Shown: positions 20,001-26,185 of the stretch, in pieces | Layout: each line of letters opens with the position of its first letter | Position numbering within the stretch: the stretch's first letter is position 1 | NCBI GenBank assembly: GCA_902607625.1 | Contig: CACLKR010000010.1 | Coordinates: 1 to 32,045 of the forward strand | Origin: an uncultured Pelagibacteraceae bacterium | GTDB taxonomy: Bacteria; Pseudomonadota; Alphaproteobacteria; Pelagibacterales; Pelagibacteraceae | Direction of reading: 5' to 3' | DNA length: 32,045 nucleotides | Program-made: the position numbers and the translations under genes | The notes under the pieces: generated by a model | What the model was told of the DNA's origin: nothing | Databases searched by the model: none | The model's input: the letters and a program-made list of their open reading frames with translations, nothing else

Positions 20001-20162
20001 ACCCTGATAATCAACTTGAACCTGGACCACAGGTGGTTGTAAACCCGCAGGCAATTCTCTTACAGGCAATTTCCAAAATACGAACAATCCAAAAACTACT
20101 AGTATCATGGAAAAAACCGCTGAAACGACTGGTCTACGAATGGAAAGATCGGTAATAAACAT
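17034..20162 (-). CDS. RND-family efflux pump, inner-membrane transporter (HAE1/AcrB type)
   Basis: 1042 residues, the standard length for proton-driven AcrB/MexB-like pumps. It starts MFITDLSIRRPVVSAVFSMI with TM1, followed by a large periplasmic porter loop, TM2-6, a second periplasmic loop and TM8-12. The proton-relay pair Asp407-Asp408 is present in GIVVDDSIIMTDA, at the same numbers as in AcrB. The TM10 Lys is near 931 in GISTKNSILIVDWANQ. LPVRELPAGLQPP and the porter motifs are intact. It follows the adaptor gene by 10 bases on the same strand. No outer-membrane TolC-type gene and no regulator is nearby. Substrate cannot be inferred; solvents, bile-like amphiphiles, drugs or lipids are all handled by this family. 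Confidence 0.93.
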   Translation of the reverse strand: MFITDLSIRRPVVSAVFSMILVVFGLFVFWKLPVRELPAGLQPPVVQVQVDYQGASAEIISSEIVEIIEDVIGGAEGIKNIDSTSENGRATIKIEFDTSIDLDAATNDIRDRVSRVTDNLPEDSDAPEILKQSAGFTTSMWLSVSSTTWSDLEIGDYTRRYLVDNFSNVKGVGRILVGGLRELSVRIYISPTKLAANDITIQEVEQALRKENISLPAGTLEATNIDLTINLDKAYKDLSSIKQLPIKKIKNSVIRIENIADVKYGPVSEKTLFKAQSKDGEPNEKVVGIGIYAKSGASTVELSKKIRERIKKVSKTLPDGLKLGVSFDRATYINAAINEVYKTLAIAFVLVVIIIYLFLGNLKAVIVPAIALPVSLISAALGLWFFGLSINIFVLLAAILAIGIVVDDSIIMTDAIYNRVENGETPLVASVNGSKSVTFAIISTTLVLVAVFLPLIFIEGISGTLFRETAISLTFAIVVSSFVALTLSPMLGSKFLNKNTKKSKIILKFEKYYKSFLEFYSETLNYWINKQKLIITFMFFVVIASVLLFNFSPKELLPQEDRGVYLVIGKTDEGSSFQYTADKAEEIERRLIPLIKKDGESYKRIIMRVPGFGRASKSYNSFIIIALLDDWKNRDESAVKIMRKAIGKIVTVPQALAFPISPQSIRVSSYNKPVQMVLLGNSYDQLEKWQKSIMMELRKNKNLAAIESDYSKNKPEIKLVINRKKAQDLGVSIQSIGSTINTLFSGKTVTKFNRQGKEYPIILQADIENRKRSESLSKIFVRSETTGKLISLANLVEFKEVGSAKILARYDRQRAVTISARLVGDYTLSEALGYLEKTVNKKVPDARIEWKGKSEELKEISNELFIIFVLALLTAFLVMAANFNSFIHPLVIMLTVPLSVFGGIIFILLFNSSINIFSQIALVILIGISTKNSILIVDWANQLRRAGKNIQSAALEACRRRFRAIIMTSLSTMIAMVPLLIGNIGPGAGEGSRLAVGATIFGGMLISTFFTLYVTPAMYVLLTKNTKRIDAIDIQLSKELKR

Positions 20163-20172
20163 GAGTAATTTT

Positions 20173-21048
20173 TTATTGAGAATTAATAATTGGTTTTACT
20201 TTCATGCCAGGTCTAACTTTTGTTAACCCCTCTGCAATTATTTGGTCACCTTCATTTAAGCCACTAAGGACCTCAAGATTTCCCGAATTACGGATTCCTG
20301 TTTCAACCTCAGTCTTTTTAATCATATTATTTGCAATTATTTTATAGATAAATTTTTTACTTCCCTCATACATAATGCTTGTATCAGGAACACTTAAAGC
20401 ATTTTTTTCGTTGTATAATATTTTAATCTCTAAAAGTGAACCAGGAATTATTTCAGAATTTTCATTATTAATTTTTGCTCTTGCTAATATGCTCCTAGTT
20501 TGAGGATCTACACGTGATGCCACTGATTCAATTTTTCCTTCATAAGTTTTATCTTTATAAGCTGAAAATGTTGCTCTCAGTTTTAAATCTTTTTTCAAAA
20601 TTGCAGCATAAACTTCGGGTATTTTTAGGTCACATAATATATTTCTGGAGTCATCCAAAGTTAATATGATTGTATTTTCAGAGCCTAAGCTACTTCCACT
20701 AATTCCTCTTTTGCCAATTATACCTGAAAAAGGAGCTGTAATAGTTTTAGATGATAATTTAGCTATTATATCTCCCTTATTAACTTTTTTGTTAAAGTTT
20801 ATTTGTTCTAATAATTCGTCCTTTTTAATTTTGAAGGAAGTGGTCTTACTACTTAAGGAAGTGCAGTAGCTTTCTAGAGATTGACTAAAACTTTTATTTG
20901 TAATTACTTCAACGATTACGCCTGGGGGTGGTCGCTTAGAAAACTTTTTTTTAAAGTAGAGACCTATAGCATACCGGCCAGCAATAATTACAACAATGAT
21001 GAGGAAAAATATTATTATTGCGGTTGTTATTTTTTTTGTTCTTTTCAT
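20173..21048 (-). CDS. RND efflux periplasmic adaptor, minimal form without alpha-hairpin
   Basis: Membrane fusion protein of 291 residues, short for a family usually of 350-400. An N-terminal signal-anchor (about 7-27) leads to the first half of a biotinyl-lipoyl domain ending VNKGDIIAKLSSK. The second half, ITAPFSGIIGKRGIS, follows directly. In AcrA-like adaptors a coiled-coil hairpin of dozens of residues that contacts TolC sits between these halves; here there is almost nothing. The beta-barrel domain (KIPEVYAAILKKDL, SRVDPQTRSILARAKI) and the membrane-proximal domain (LSVPDTSIMYEG, EVLSGLNEGDQIIAEGL) are present. It overlaps the sulfurtransferase gene by four bases (ATGA) and precedes the pump by 10. 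The frame is clean, so this looks like a natural short form. Confidence 0.88.
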   Translation of the reverse strand: MKRTKKITTAIIIFFLIIVVIIAGRYAIGLYFKKKFSKRPPPGVIVEVITNKSFSQSLESYCTSLSSKTTSFKIKKDELLEQINFNKKVNKGDIIAKLSSKTITAPFSGIIGKRGISGSSLGSENTIILTLDDSRNILCDLKIPEVYAAILKKDLKLRATFSAYKDKTYEGKIESVASRVDPQTRSILARAKINNENSEIIPGSLLEIKILYNEKNALSVPDTSIMYEGSKKFIYKIIANNMIKKTEVETGIRNSGNLEVLSGLNEGDQIIAEGLTKVRPGMKVKPIINSQ

Positions 21049-21866
21049 CTAATTTTACCGTATTCGCTCCATGAACCCATATAAATAATTGGCATATACT
21101 TATTATTTATCAAAGAATAAGCAACCCCTAATACTGATGCGGTTACAGAAGAGCCGCAGGCAAAAACAACATTATTATCAACCACATTTAGTGATTTGAA
21201 TTTTTCATCTAAAATTTTTTTATTTAAAAACGAATTATCTTTAGGATTTATACATTCGGAGTAGGGCAAACATATTGAACCTTCAATTGATCCGCTTCTG
21301 ACGCCGGGTCTTGGTTCTTTAACTTTACCATTGAAGCGTTCTTTGCTTCTAGCGTCTAAAAGTTTAAATTCATCTTTTTTAATATTTTCTTCAATTTGTA
21401 ATTTATTTTTAATCATATGAGTATTTTCTTTAGCAAAATATTTTGATGGTTTAATTTTTGTTTCTTTATTAGTAATTTTTCTATTTTCCAATTTCCATTT
21501 TTTTAGACCACCATCTAAAATAAAAATTAAATCGGATCTATGTCCAAAATACAAAAACTGAAACCAACAACGGCAGCTAGTAATTAAATCACTATTGTCA
21601 TAAATAACAACTTTGTCATCATTTGAAATTCCCATTTCTGAAAGTGTTTTTTCCCAATCACTTTTTTTGGGAAGAAAATGATTATGAGGTAAATTTTTTT
21701 GTTGATTAGAATGTTTTTCTAAATCAAAAAAAATTGCATTTTCTATATGTTCTTTTTGATACTCTTTGAATCCGTCTCTATTGGATAAAAAATGCCAAGA
21801 GGCATCAATTAATTTAACATTACTTGACAAGCCATTATCAAGCTCTTGAGTTGAGACAAGAATCAT
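21045..21866 (-). CDS. sseA: Rhodanese-type sulfurtransferase (3-mercaptopyruvate sulfurtransferase-like)
   Basis: Tandem-rhodanese protein of 273 residues. The N-terminal inactive domain carries LIDASWH and DKVVIYDN. The C-terminal domain carries LLDARSKERFNG, PRPGVRSGSI and the persulfide Cys237 in ACGSSVTA. The CG[S/T]-G-VT loop is diagnostic for mercaptopyruvate rather than thiosulfate sulfurtransferases; here the fourth loop residue is Ser instead of Gly. The ending MGSWSEYG matches the family's GSWSEWG-like tail. It moves sulfur from 3-mercaptopyruvate to thiols or cyanide in the cytoplasm. It overlaps msrA upstream and the adaptor gene downstream by four bases each (ATGA), so it is translated as part of one operon. 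Confidence 0.87.
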   Translation of the reverse strand: MILVSTQELDNGLSSNVKLIDASWHFLSNRDGFKEYQKEHIENAIFFDLEKHSNQQKNLPHNHFLPKKSDWEKTLSEMGISNDDKVVIYDNSDLITSCRCWFQFLYFGHRSDLIFILDGGLKKWKLENRKITNKETKIKPSKYFAKENTHMIKNKLQIEENIKKDEFKLLDARSKERFNGKVKEPRPGVRSGSIEGSICLPYSECINPKDNSFLNKKILDEKFKSLNVVDNNVVFACGSSVTASVLGVAYSLINNKYMPIIYMGSWSEYGKIR

Positions 21867-22312
21867 TTTTTTGTTTTTTTTTGAAAATATTTTTGATGAT
21901 ATTCTTCTGCTTTACAATAGTTTTTTTCTTTTGATATTTTTGTAACCACTTTTCCATCTAGTTTTTTGTTCATTTCGTTTAAAATTTTTTCAGCAATCTC
22001 TTTTTCCTCATTAGTATTGTAAAATATTTCTGAACTATACTGATATCCGATATTTGGTCCTTGACGGTTTGGTGTAGTTGGATCATGAAATCTAAAAAAC
22101 AATCTAGCCATCTCTTCGTAAGAAATTATTTTTGGATCAAATTCAACTTTTACAACTTCTATATGTTCCGTATTTCCACCACAAACTTGTTCATAATTTA
22201 CTGTTGAACTTTTACCTCCACAATATCCGCATTCAGTAGAGATAACTCCAGGAATCCCCTCGTATTTTGTCTCATCCCAAAAACAACCAATTCCCCCTAT
22301 AAATTTTTGCAT
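21863..22312 (-). CDS. msrA: Peptide methionine sulfoxide reductase A, cysteine-rich variant
   Basis: 149 residues; reduces methionine-S-sulfoxide in proteins. The nucleophile is Cys10 in GGIGCFWDE; the family usually has GCFWG. FHDPTTPNRQGPNIGYQY is the conserved substrate-pocket segment, and AEEYHQKYF is the conserved C-terminal region. Extra cysteines occur at 28 and 31 (ECGYCGG, where VGYAGG is usual), at 44 (EQVCGG) and at 133 (KNYCKAEEYHQ). Any of these could act as resolving cysteines or a metal site. It is the first gene of a four-gene minus-strand operon with the sulfurtransferase and the efflux pump. Only 16 bases separate its start from that of the divergent permease gene, so its promoter must overlap that gene. 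Confidence 0.92.
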   Translation of the reverse strand: MQKFIGGIGCFWDETKYEGIPGVISTECGYCGGKSSTVNYEQVCGGNTEHIEVVKVEFDPKIISYEEMARLFFRFHDPTTPNRQGPNIGYQYSSEIFYNTNEEKEIAEKILNEMNKKLDGKVVTKISKEKNYCKAEEYHQKYFQKKTKK

Positions 22313-22328
22313 AATATTTTTAAATTTA

Positions 22329-23246
22329 ATGATAAATATAAATCAAAATATCCGAATGATCAAAAATCAAAATCATCTAGGCGGTATATGCATGATATTA
22401 AGCGTTCTGTTTTTTTCACTTATGGATGTTTTGATAAAAATAACTAACGAATATGATGTGGGTCAAGTTATGTTTTCAAGAGCCCTGTTTGGTCTTATTC
22501 CAATATTTTTTTTAATACCTAAAAAAAAACTCAAATATTTTTATAAAACAAAACGTGTAAAGTTACATTGCTTAAGAGCAGGTGTCGGAACTATTGGAAT
22601 GTGGGCCATTTTTGTAGGGCTTCGAAATTTAGAACTTGCAGAAGTAACTTCTATTGCATTCTCAGGACCAATTTGGGTGGTTATATTTTCAATTCTATTT
22701 TTGAGTGAGAAAATTAAAGCTAAACGTTGGACAGCGGTAGGACTTGGTTTTATTGGAGTTGTCATTATTTCAAAACCAGGATTTGATAATTTAAACTATT
22801 ATTATATTTACCCAGTAATATTCACGCTCGCTTTTGCTGGTGTATCTATCTTCATTCGTAAGTTAACACTTGTCGGTGAACCTGTTTATTTAATTGCTTT
22901 TTATTTTTCTGTTTGCTCAGGAATTTTTGGCCTTTGCACTTTACCATTTGGCGGGTGGTTGATGCCTTCAAGTTATGATTTAGGTTTATTAATTTTAATA
23001 GGGCTTTTTGGAAGTATTGCAAATTTACTTCTTACAAAATCATACCAGTTGGCGGAAGTTTCACTGACAACACCTTTAAAATATTTATCACTTGTTTTTG
23101 CAATTATTTTTGGATTTTATTTTTTTAATGAAGTTCCTACTATTTATACTTTATCTGGAGCTGGCTTAATTGTCATTTCTTCTGCTATAATATTTGTTAG
23201 AGAACACCAGTTAAAAAAACCTATTACTTTGCCTAGACAACAATGA
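22329..23246 (+). CDS. DMT-superfamily permease (EamA domains)
   Basis: 305 residues with about ten hydrophobic helices in two EamA repeats. The first begins GGICMILSVLFFSLMDVLIK near residue 18 and includes SRALFGLIPIFF and AEVTSIAFSGPIW. The second includes LILIGLFGSIANLLLTKSYQ and AEVSLTTPLKYLSLVFA. This is the drug/metabolite transporter pattern seen in S-adenosylmethionine and amino-acid exporters or importers; the substrate is unknown. The first ATG (22329) leaves only 16 bases to the divergent msrA. ATG 22356 (Met10) would give a more typical N-terminus and a 43-base gap, so the start is uncertain. It overlaps the next gene by ATGA at 23243-23246. Confidence 0.85.
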   Translation: MININQNIRMIKNQNHLGGICMILSVLFFSLMDVLIKITNEYDVGQVMFSRALFGLIPIFFLIPKKKLKYFYKTKRVKLHCLRAGVGTIGMWAIFVGLRNLELAEVTSIAFSGPIWVVIFSILFLSEKIKAKRWTAVGLGFIGVVIISKPGFDNLNYYYIYPVIFTLAFAGVSIFIRKLTLVGEPVYLIAFYFSVCSGIFGLCTLPFGGWLMPSSYDLGLLILIGLFGSIANLLLTKSYQLAEVSLTTPLKYLSLVFAIIFGFYFFNEVPTIYTLSGAGLIVISSAIIFVREHQLKKPITLPRQQ

Positions 23247-23869
23247 AACATCCTCCGGCTTACTGGCATAAAGCAAAAAAAGTATTATCAAAAAGAGATC
23301 CAGTATTAAGAAAAATAATTAAAAAATATAACAAGGGTTTTTTAACTACCAAAAATAAACCTTTTTTTTCTTTATGCCGTACAATTGTAGGTCAACAAAT
23401 AAGTACTAAAGCTGCAGATTCAATTTGGTTAAAATTTGAGGCAAAGTGTAAAAAGAAAATAAATCCAAAAACTGTATTAAATCTGCCTACTCGTACTTTA
23501 AAAAGTTCAGGTCTATCACGTCAAAAAGTTTCTTACTTAAAAAATGTTGCAAAAAATTTTAACAATAAATCTTTCGACATTAAAAAACTTAAAAAAATGA
23601 ATGATAACGATGCCATAAATTATATAACACGTCTAAAAGGTTTAGGGGTATGGAGTGCTCAAATGTTTTTAATGTTTAATTTAAATAGATCAGATATGTA
23701 TCCTACGGGCGATATTGGATTTCTAAGAGCTTTATCATTAAATTATAAAACATCATATCCACCAAGTAAAAGATTTTTAGATAAAATTTCTAATCTTCAT
23801 TTAGGTTATAGAACTGTTTTAACTTGGTATATGTGGAGATCAATTGATCCAACCGATGTTGAATATTAA
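23243..23869 (+). CDS. DNA-3-methyladenine glycosylase (AlkA-like HhH-GPD)
   Basis: 208-residue base-excision repair glycosylase. FFSLCRTIVGQQISTKAADSI is the typical start of the HhH-GPD domain. The helix-hairpin-helix is LKGLGVWSAQMF (131-142), followed by YPTGDIGFLRAL with catalytic Asp157. GYRTVLTWYMWRS is the usual C-terminal helix. Its length matches the compact AlkA forms without the N-terminal beta domain. It would excise 3-methyladenine and related alkylated bases. Translation is probably coupled to the permease gene through the ATGA overlap. The stop codon shares bases with the stop of the convergent uraD (TTAA at 23866-23869). Confidence 0.88.
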   Translation: MKHPPAYWHKAKKVLSKRDPVLRKIIKKYNKGFLTTKNKPFFSLCRTIVGQQISTKAADSIWLKFEAKCKKKINPKTVLNLPTRTLKSSGLSRQKVSYLKNVAKNFNNKSFDIKKLKKMNDNDAINYITRLKGLGVWSAQMFLMFNLNRSDMYPTGDIGFLRALSLNYKTSYPPSKRFLDKISNLHLGYRTVLTWYMWRSIDPTDVEY

Positions 23870-24372
23870 AGACCTTTATTATTTAGTTCTTTTAAGCGTA
23901 AACTAGCAATTTGCTTTACTTGTTTAGTAGCTTGATCAAATTCTATTGTTGGATCAAAAGAAATTCTTTTTTTAAAGTTATCTAAAATTTCATTTTTATT
24001 TTTTCCTTTTACAGCTAGAATAAAAGGGAAACCAAACTTTTTCTTATACTGTTCATTTAAATGCTTAAATTCATCGAACTCTTCTTCGGTACAATGATTT
24101 AATCCTGCGCTAGCTTGTTCTTTCAAAGAGTCCGGAGTTAATGAGCTTATTTTTGTTTTATTTGCTAGATCTGGATGAGCATTAAGAATTTTTAATTGTT
24201 TTTCCTTTGTAGCGGTTTCAAAAATACTAAGTATTTTTAAAGACAATTCTTCAAAGCTATTGAAAGGTTTTTGATTGTATAGTTCTTCTGCAATCCATCT
24301 TGCATTTTCGAATATATTAGCGAAAACTTTGATAAATTCACTTTGAGACAATTTATTAATTTTATTGATCAT
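23866..24372 (-). CDS. uraD: OHCU decarboxylase
   Basis: Decarboxylates 2-oxo-4-hydroxy-4-carboxy-5-ureidoimidazoline to S-allantoin, the last step of urate breakdown. The 168-residue, all-helical protein has ILNAHPDLA with catalytic His66, an EQASAGLNHCTEEEFDEF segment and KFGFPFILAVKGKNKNEIL, all signatures of the family. It is transcribed away from uraH, with only 25 bases between the two start codons. The two genes encode consecutive steps, so a shared bidirectional promoter region is likely. Its 3' end overlaps the convergent glycosylase gene by four bases. Nothing appears to be missing. Confidence 0.93.
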   Translation of the reverse strand: MINKINKLSQSEFIKVFANIFENARWIAEELYNQKPFNSFEELSLKILSIFETATKEKQLKILNAHPDLANKTKISSLTPDSLKEQASAGLNHCTEEEFDEFKHLNEQYKKKFGFPFILAVKGKNKNEILDNFKKRISFDPTIEFDQATKQVKQIASLRLKELNNKGL

Positions 24373-24392
24373 ACTTATTTAGTTTATATAAT
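24365..24392 (+). promoter_or_regulatory. Candidate promoter for uraH-xdhAB-guaD-puuD, possibly leaderless
   Basis: TTGATC (24365-24370) and TATAAT (24387-24392) are 16 bases apart in the uraD-uraH divergent gap. The uraH ATG starts only five bases after the -10 element, so a transcript from this site would begin at or next to the start codon. This is a pattern match only; the -35 overlaps the first codons of uraD on the other strand. Confidence 0.35.
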
Positions 24393-24397
24393 ATCTT

Positions 24398-24745
24398 ATG
24401 ACAAAATTAACCACTCATTGCCTTGATACTTTTTCTGGAAAACCTGCGAAAGGTGTTAAAGTGGATATCTATTTTGTTTCAGGCAACAGAGAAAAACTTA
24501 ACTCTACGACATTAAATAATAATGGACGATCAGATAAGCCTTTAATTGAAGGTGCTAATTTTAAAGAGGGTGAGTATGAACTAGTTTTTTTTATAGGTGA
24601 CTATTTCAAAAAGATAACCGATTTACCTAAAACACCATTTTTAAATGAAGTGGTAATTAGGTTTGGGATATCTAATCCCAACGAACATTATCATGTACCC
24701 TTACTTGTCAGCCCCTGGAGTTATTCGACTTATCGAGGTAGTTAA
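24398..24745 (+). CDS. uraH: 5-hydroxyisourate hydrolase (transthyretin-like)
   Basis: 115 residues; hydrolyses 5-hydroxyisourate to OHCU, the step between PuuD and UraD. LTTHCLDTFSGKPAKGVKV opens the protein with the active-site His7. NEHYHVPLLVSPWSYSTYRGS at the C-terminus, with the terminal Y-R-G-S, is diagnostic of HIU hydrolases and separates them from true transthyretins. No signal peptide is present, so it acts in the cytoplasm. It is the first gene of the plus-strand purine operon. The stop overlaps the xdhA start by one base (TAATG). Confidence 0.95.
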   Translation: MTKLTTHCLDTFSGKPAKGVKVDIYFVSGNREKLNSTTLNNNGRSDKPLIEGANFKEGEYELVFFIGDYFKKITDLPKTPFLNEVVIRFGISNPNEHYHVPLLVSPWSYSTYRGS

Positions 24746-26184
24746 TGACCTCAAATATTATTAAGTTTATTCACGAAGATCGAATTATAGAAGTTAGAAA
24801 TCCAGATCCAAGTGAAACTTTATTAAATTTCGTCAGAACAGAGTTAAGAAAAACTGGCACCAAAGAAGGCTGTGCCGAAGGAGGTTGTGGCGCGTGTACA
24901 GTTGTACTAGGTGAATTAAAAAATAATCAAATAAATTATATTGCAGTAAATTCTTGCATTATGTTTTTGCCTGCTTTGCAAGGTAAACAACTTATACTTG
25001 TTGAGGATTTAATTTCTGAAAATGGCTCATTACATCCTGTGCAACAGGCAATGGTTAATTATCATGGTTCACAATGTGGGTTTTGTACACCTGGTTTTGT
25101 TATGTCATTATTTTCAATGTTCAAAAATCACGGTAGATTTAAAGATGAAGTAATTAAAGATTCTATTGCCGGGAATCTTTGTCGTTGTACTGGTTACCAA
25201 CCCATAATTAAAGCTGCAAGAAGTTTAAATAATAGAAATAAAATTGATCACTTTACCAGAAATAAACAAAGCATAATTGCTTTATTAAAAAAAATAAATA
25301 ATAAAAGTATAGCTATTTATAAAAAAGATAAAAAATATTTTGCACCAAGGTATATCCAAGAACTAAAAAAAATTCTTAAAAAAAATATCGATTCGCATTT
25401 GCTTAGTGGTGGAACGGATTTATCATTGATTGTAACTAAAGAAAGAAAGGATATTAATTCTGTTATTTATATGAACTCAATTGAGGAATTGAACTATATA
25501 AAAAATAACGGCGAATATATTGAGGTAGGATCCACAACTCCATTAATTAAATTTGAAAATTATATACAAAAATATTATCCAGATTTTACTGCTGTTCTCA
25601 AAAGGTATGGATCTCAACAAATAAGAAATGTTTGCACTATTGCGGGCAATATTGCTACTGCATCACCAATAGGAGATACCTTACCTATATTATTGTCACT
25701 CGATGCAAAAGTAGTTTTAAAGAGTATAAAGAAAACGAAGATAATATCTTTAAACGACTTTTTTATCGATTATCGTAAAACTAAATTAAAAAAAGGCCAA
25801 TTTATTGATTCAGTAAGAATTCCTCTGTTCCCAAAAAATATTTTTAAAGCTTACAAGATTAGCAAAAGATTTGATGATGACATTTCATCTGTTTGTGCTT
25901 CATTTAATCTTGAAATAATAAATGAGAAGGTCAAAAATATAAAAATTGCATATGGAGGTATGGCATCGATTCCTAAAAGGGCAAAATATTGTGAAAAAAT
26001 ACTCTTAAACTCCTCAATAACAGAGCCAATTATTAATAAAGCTAAAGAAGCTTTAGAAAAAGATTTTAAACCTATTAGCGATATGAGAGCTAGCAGAAAA
26101 TATCGTATGGAGGTGGCTAAAAATTTGCTTCGCAAATGTTTCTTAGAAATTACACAAAAAAAATTAATAAGGGTGATGGATTAA
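24745..26184 (+). CDS. xdhA: Xanthine dehydrogenase small subunit (2Fe-2S and FAD)
   Basis: 479 residues; carries electrons from the molybdenum site of XdhB to NAD. The N-terminal [2Fe-2S] domain has Cys43, Cys48, Cys51 and Cys71 (GCAEGGCGACTVV). The second has Cys111, Cys114, Cys146 and Cys148 (CGFCTPGFV, GNLCRCTGYQP). The FAD domain follows from about 195, with LLSGGTDLSLIV and IAGNIATASPIGDTLP, then a CO-dehydrogenase-type C-terminal flavin domain (YGGMASIPKRA). Length and order match the XdhA of the bacterial two-subunit enzyme (as in Rhodobacter capsulatus). A one-base gap separates it from xdhB. Cofactors should be inserted in the cytoplasm. Confidence 0.95.
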   Translation: MTSNIIKFIHEDRIIEVRNPDPSETLLNFVRTELRKTGTKEGCAEGGCGACTVVLGELKNNQINYIAVNSCIMFLPALQGKQLILVEDLISENGSLHPVQQAMVNYHGSQCGFCTPGFVMSLFSMFKNHGRFKDEVIKDSIAGNLCRCTGYQPIIKAARSLNNRNKIDHFTRNKQSIIALLKKINNKSIAIYKKDKKYFAPRYIQELKKILKKNIDSHLLSGGTDLSLIVTKERKDINSVIYMNSIEELNYIKNNGEYIEVGSTTPLIKFENYIQKYYPDFTAVLKRYGSQQIRNVCTIAGNIATASPIGDTLPILLSLDAKVVLKSIKKTKIISLNDFFIDYRKTKLKKGQFIDSVRIPLFPKNIFKAYKISKRFDDDISSVCASFNLEIINEKVKNIKIAYGGMASIPKRAKYCEKILLNSSITEPIINKAKEALEKDFKPISDMRASRKYRMEVAKNLLRKCFLEITQKKLIRVMD

Positions 26185-26185
26185 A

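Noticed and set aside
20173-21048. Adaptor gene shortened by a frameshift
   Set aside because: The frame runs cleanly from signal anchor to the membrane-proximal domain, with continuous homology on both sides of the missing hairpin and no hairpin-like sequence in other frames.
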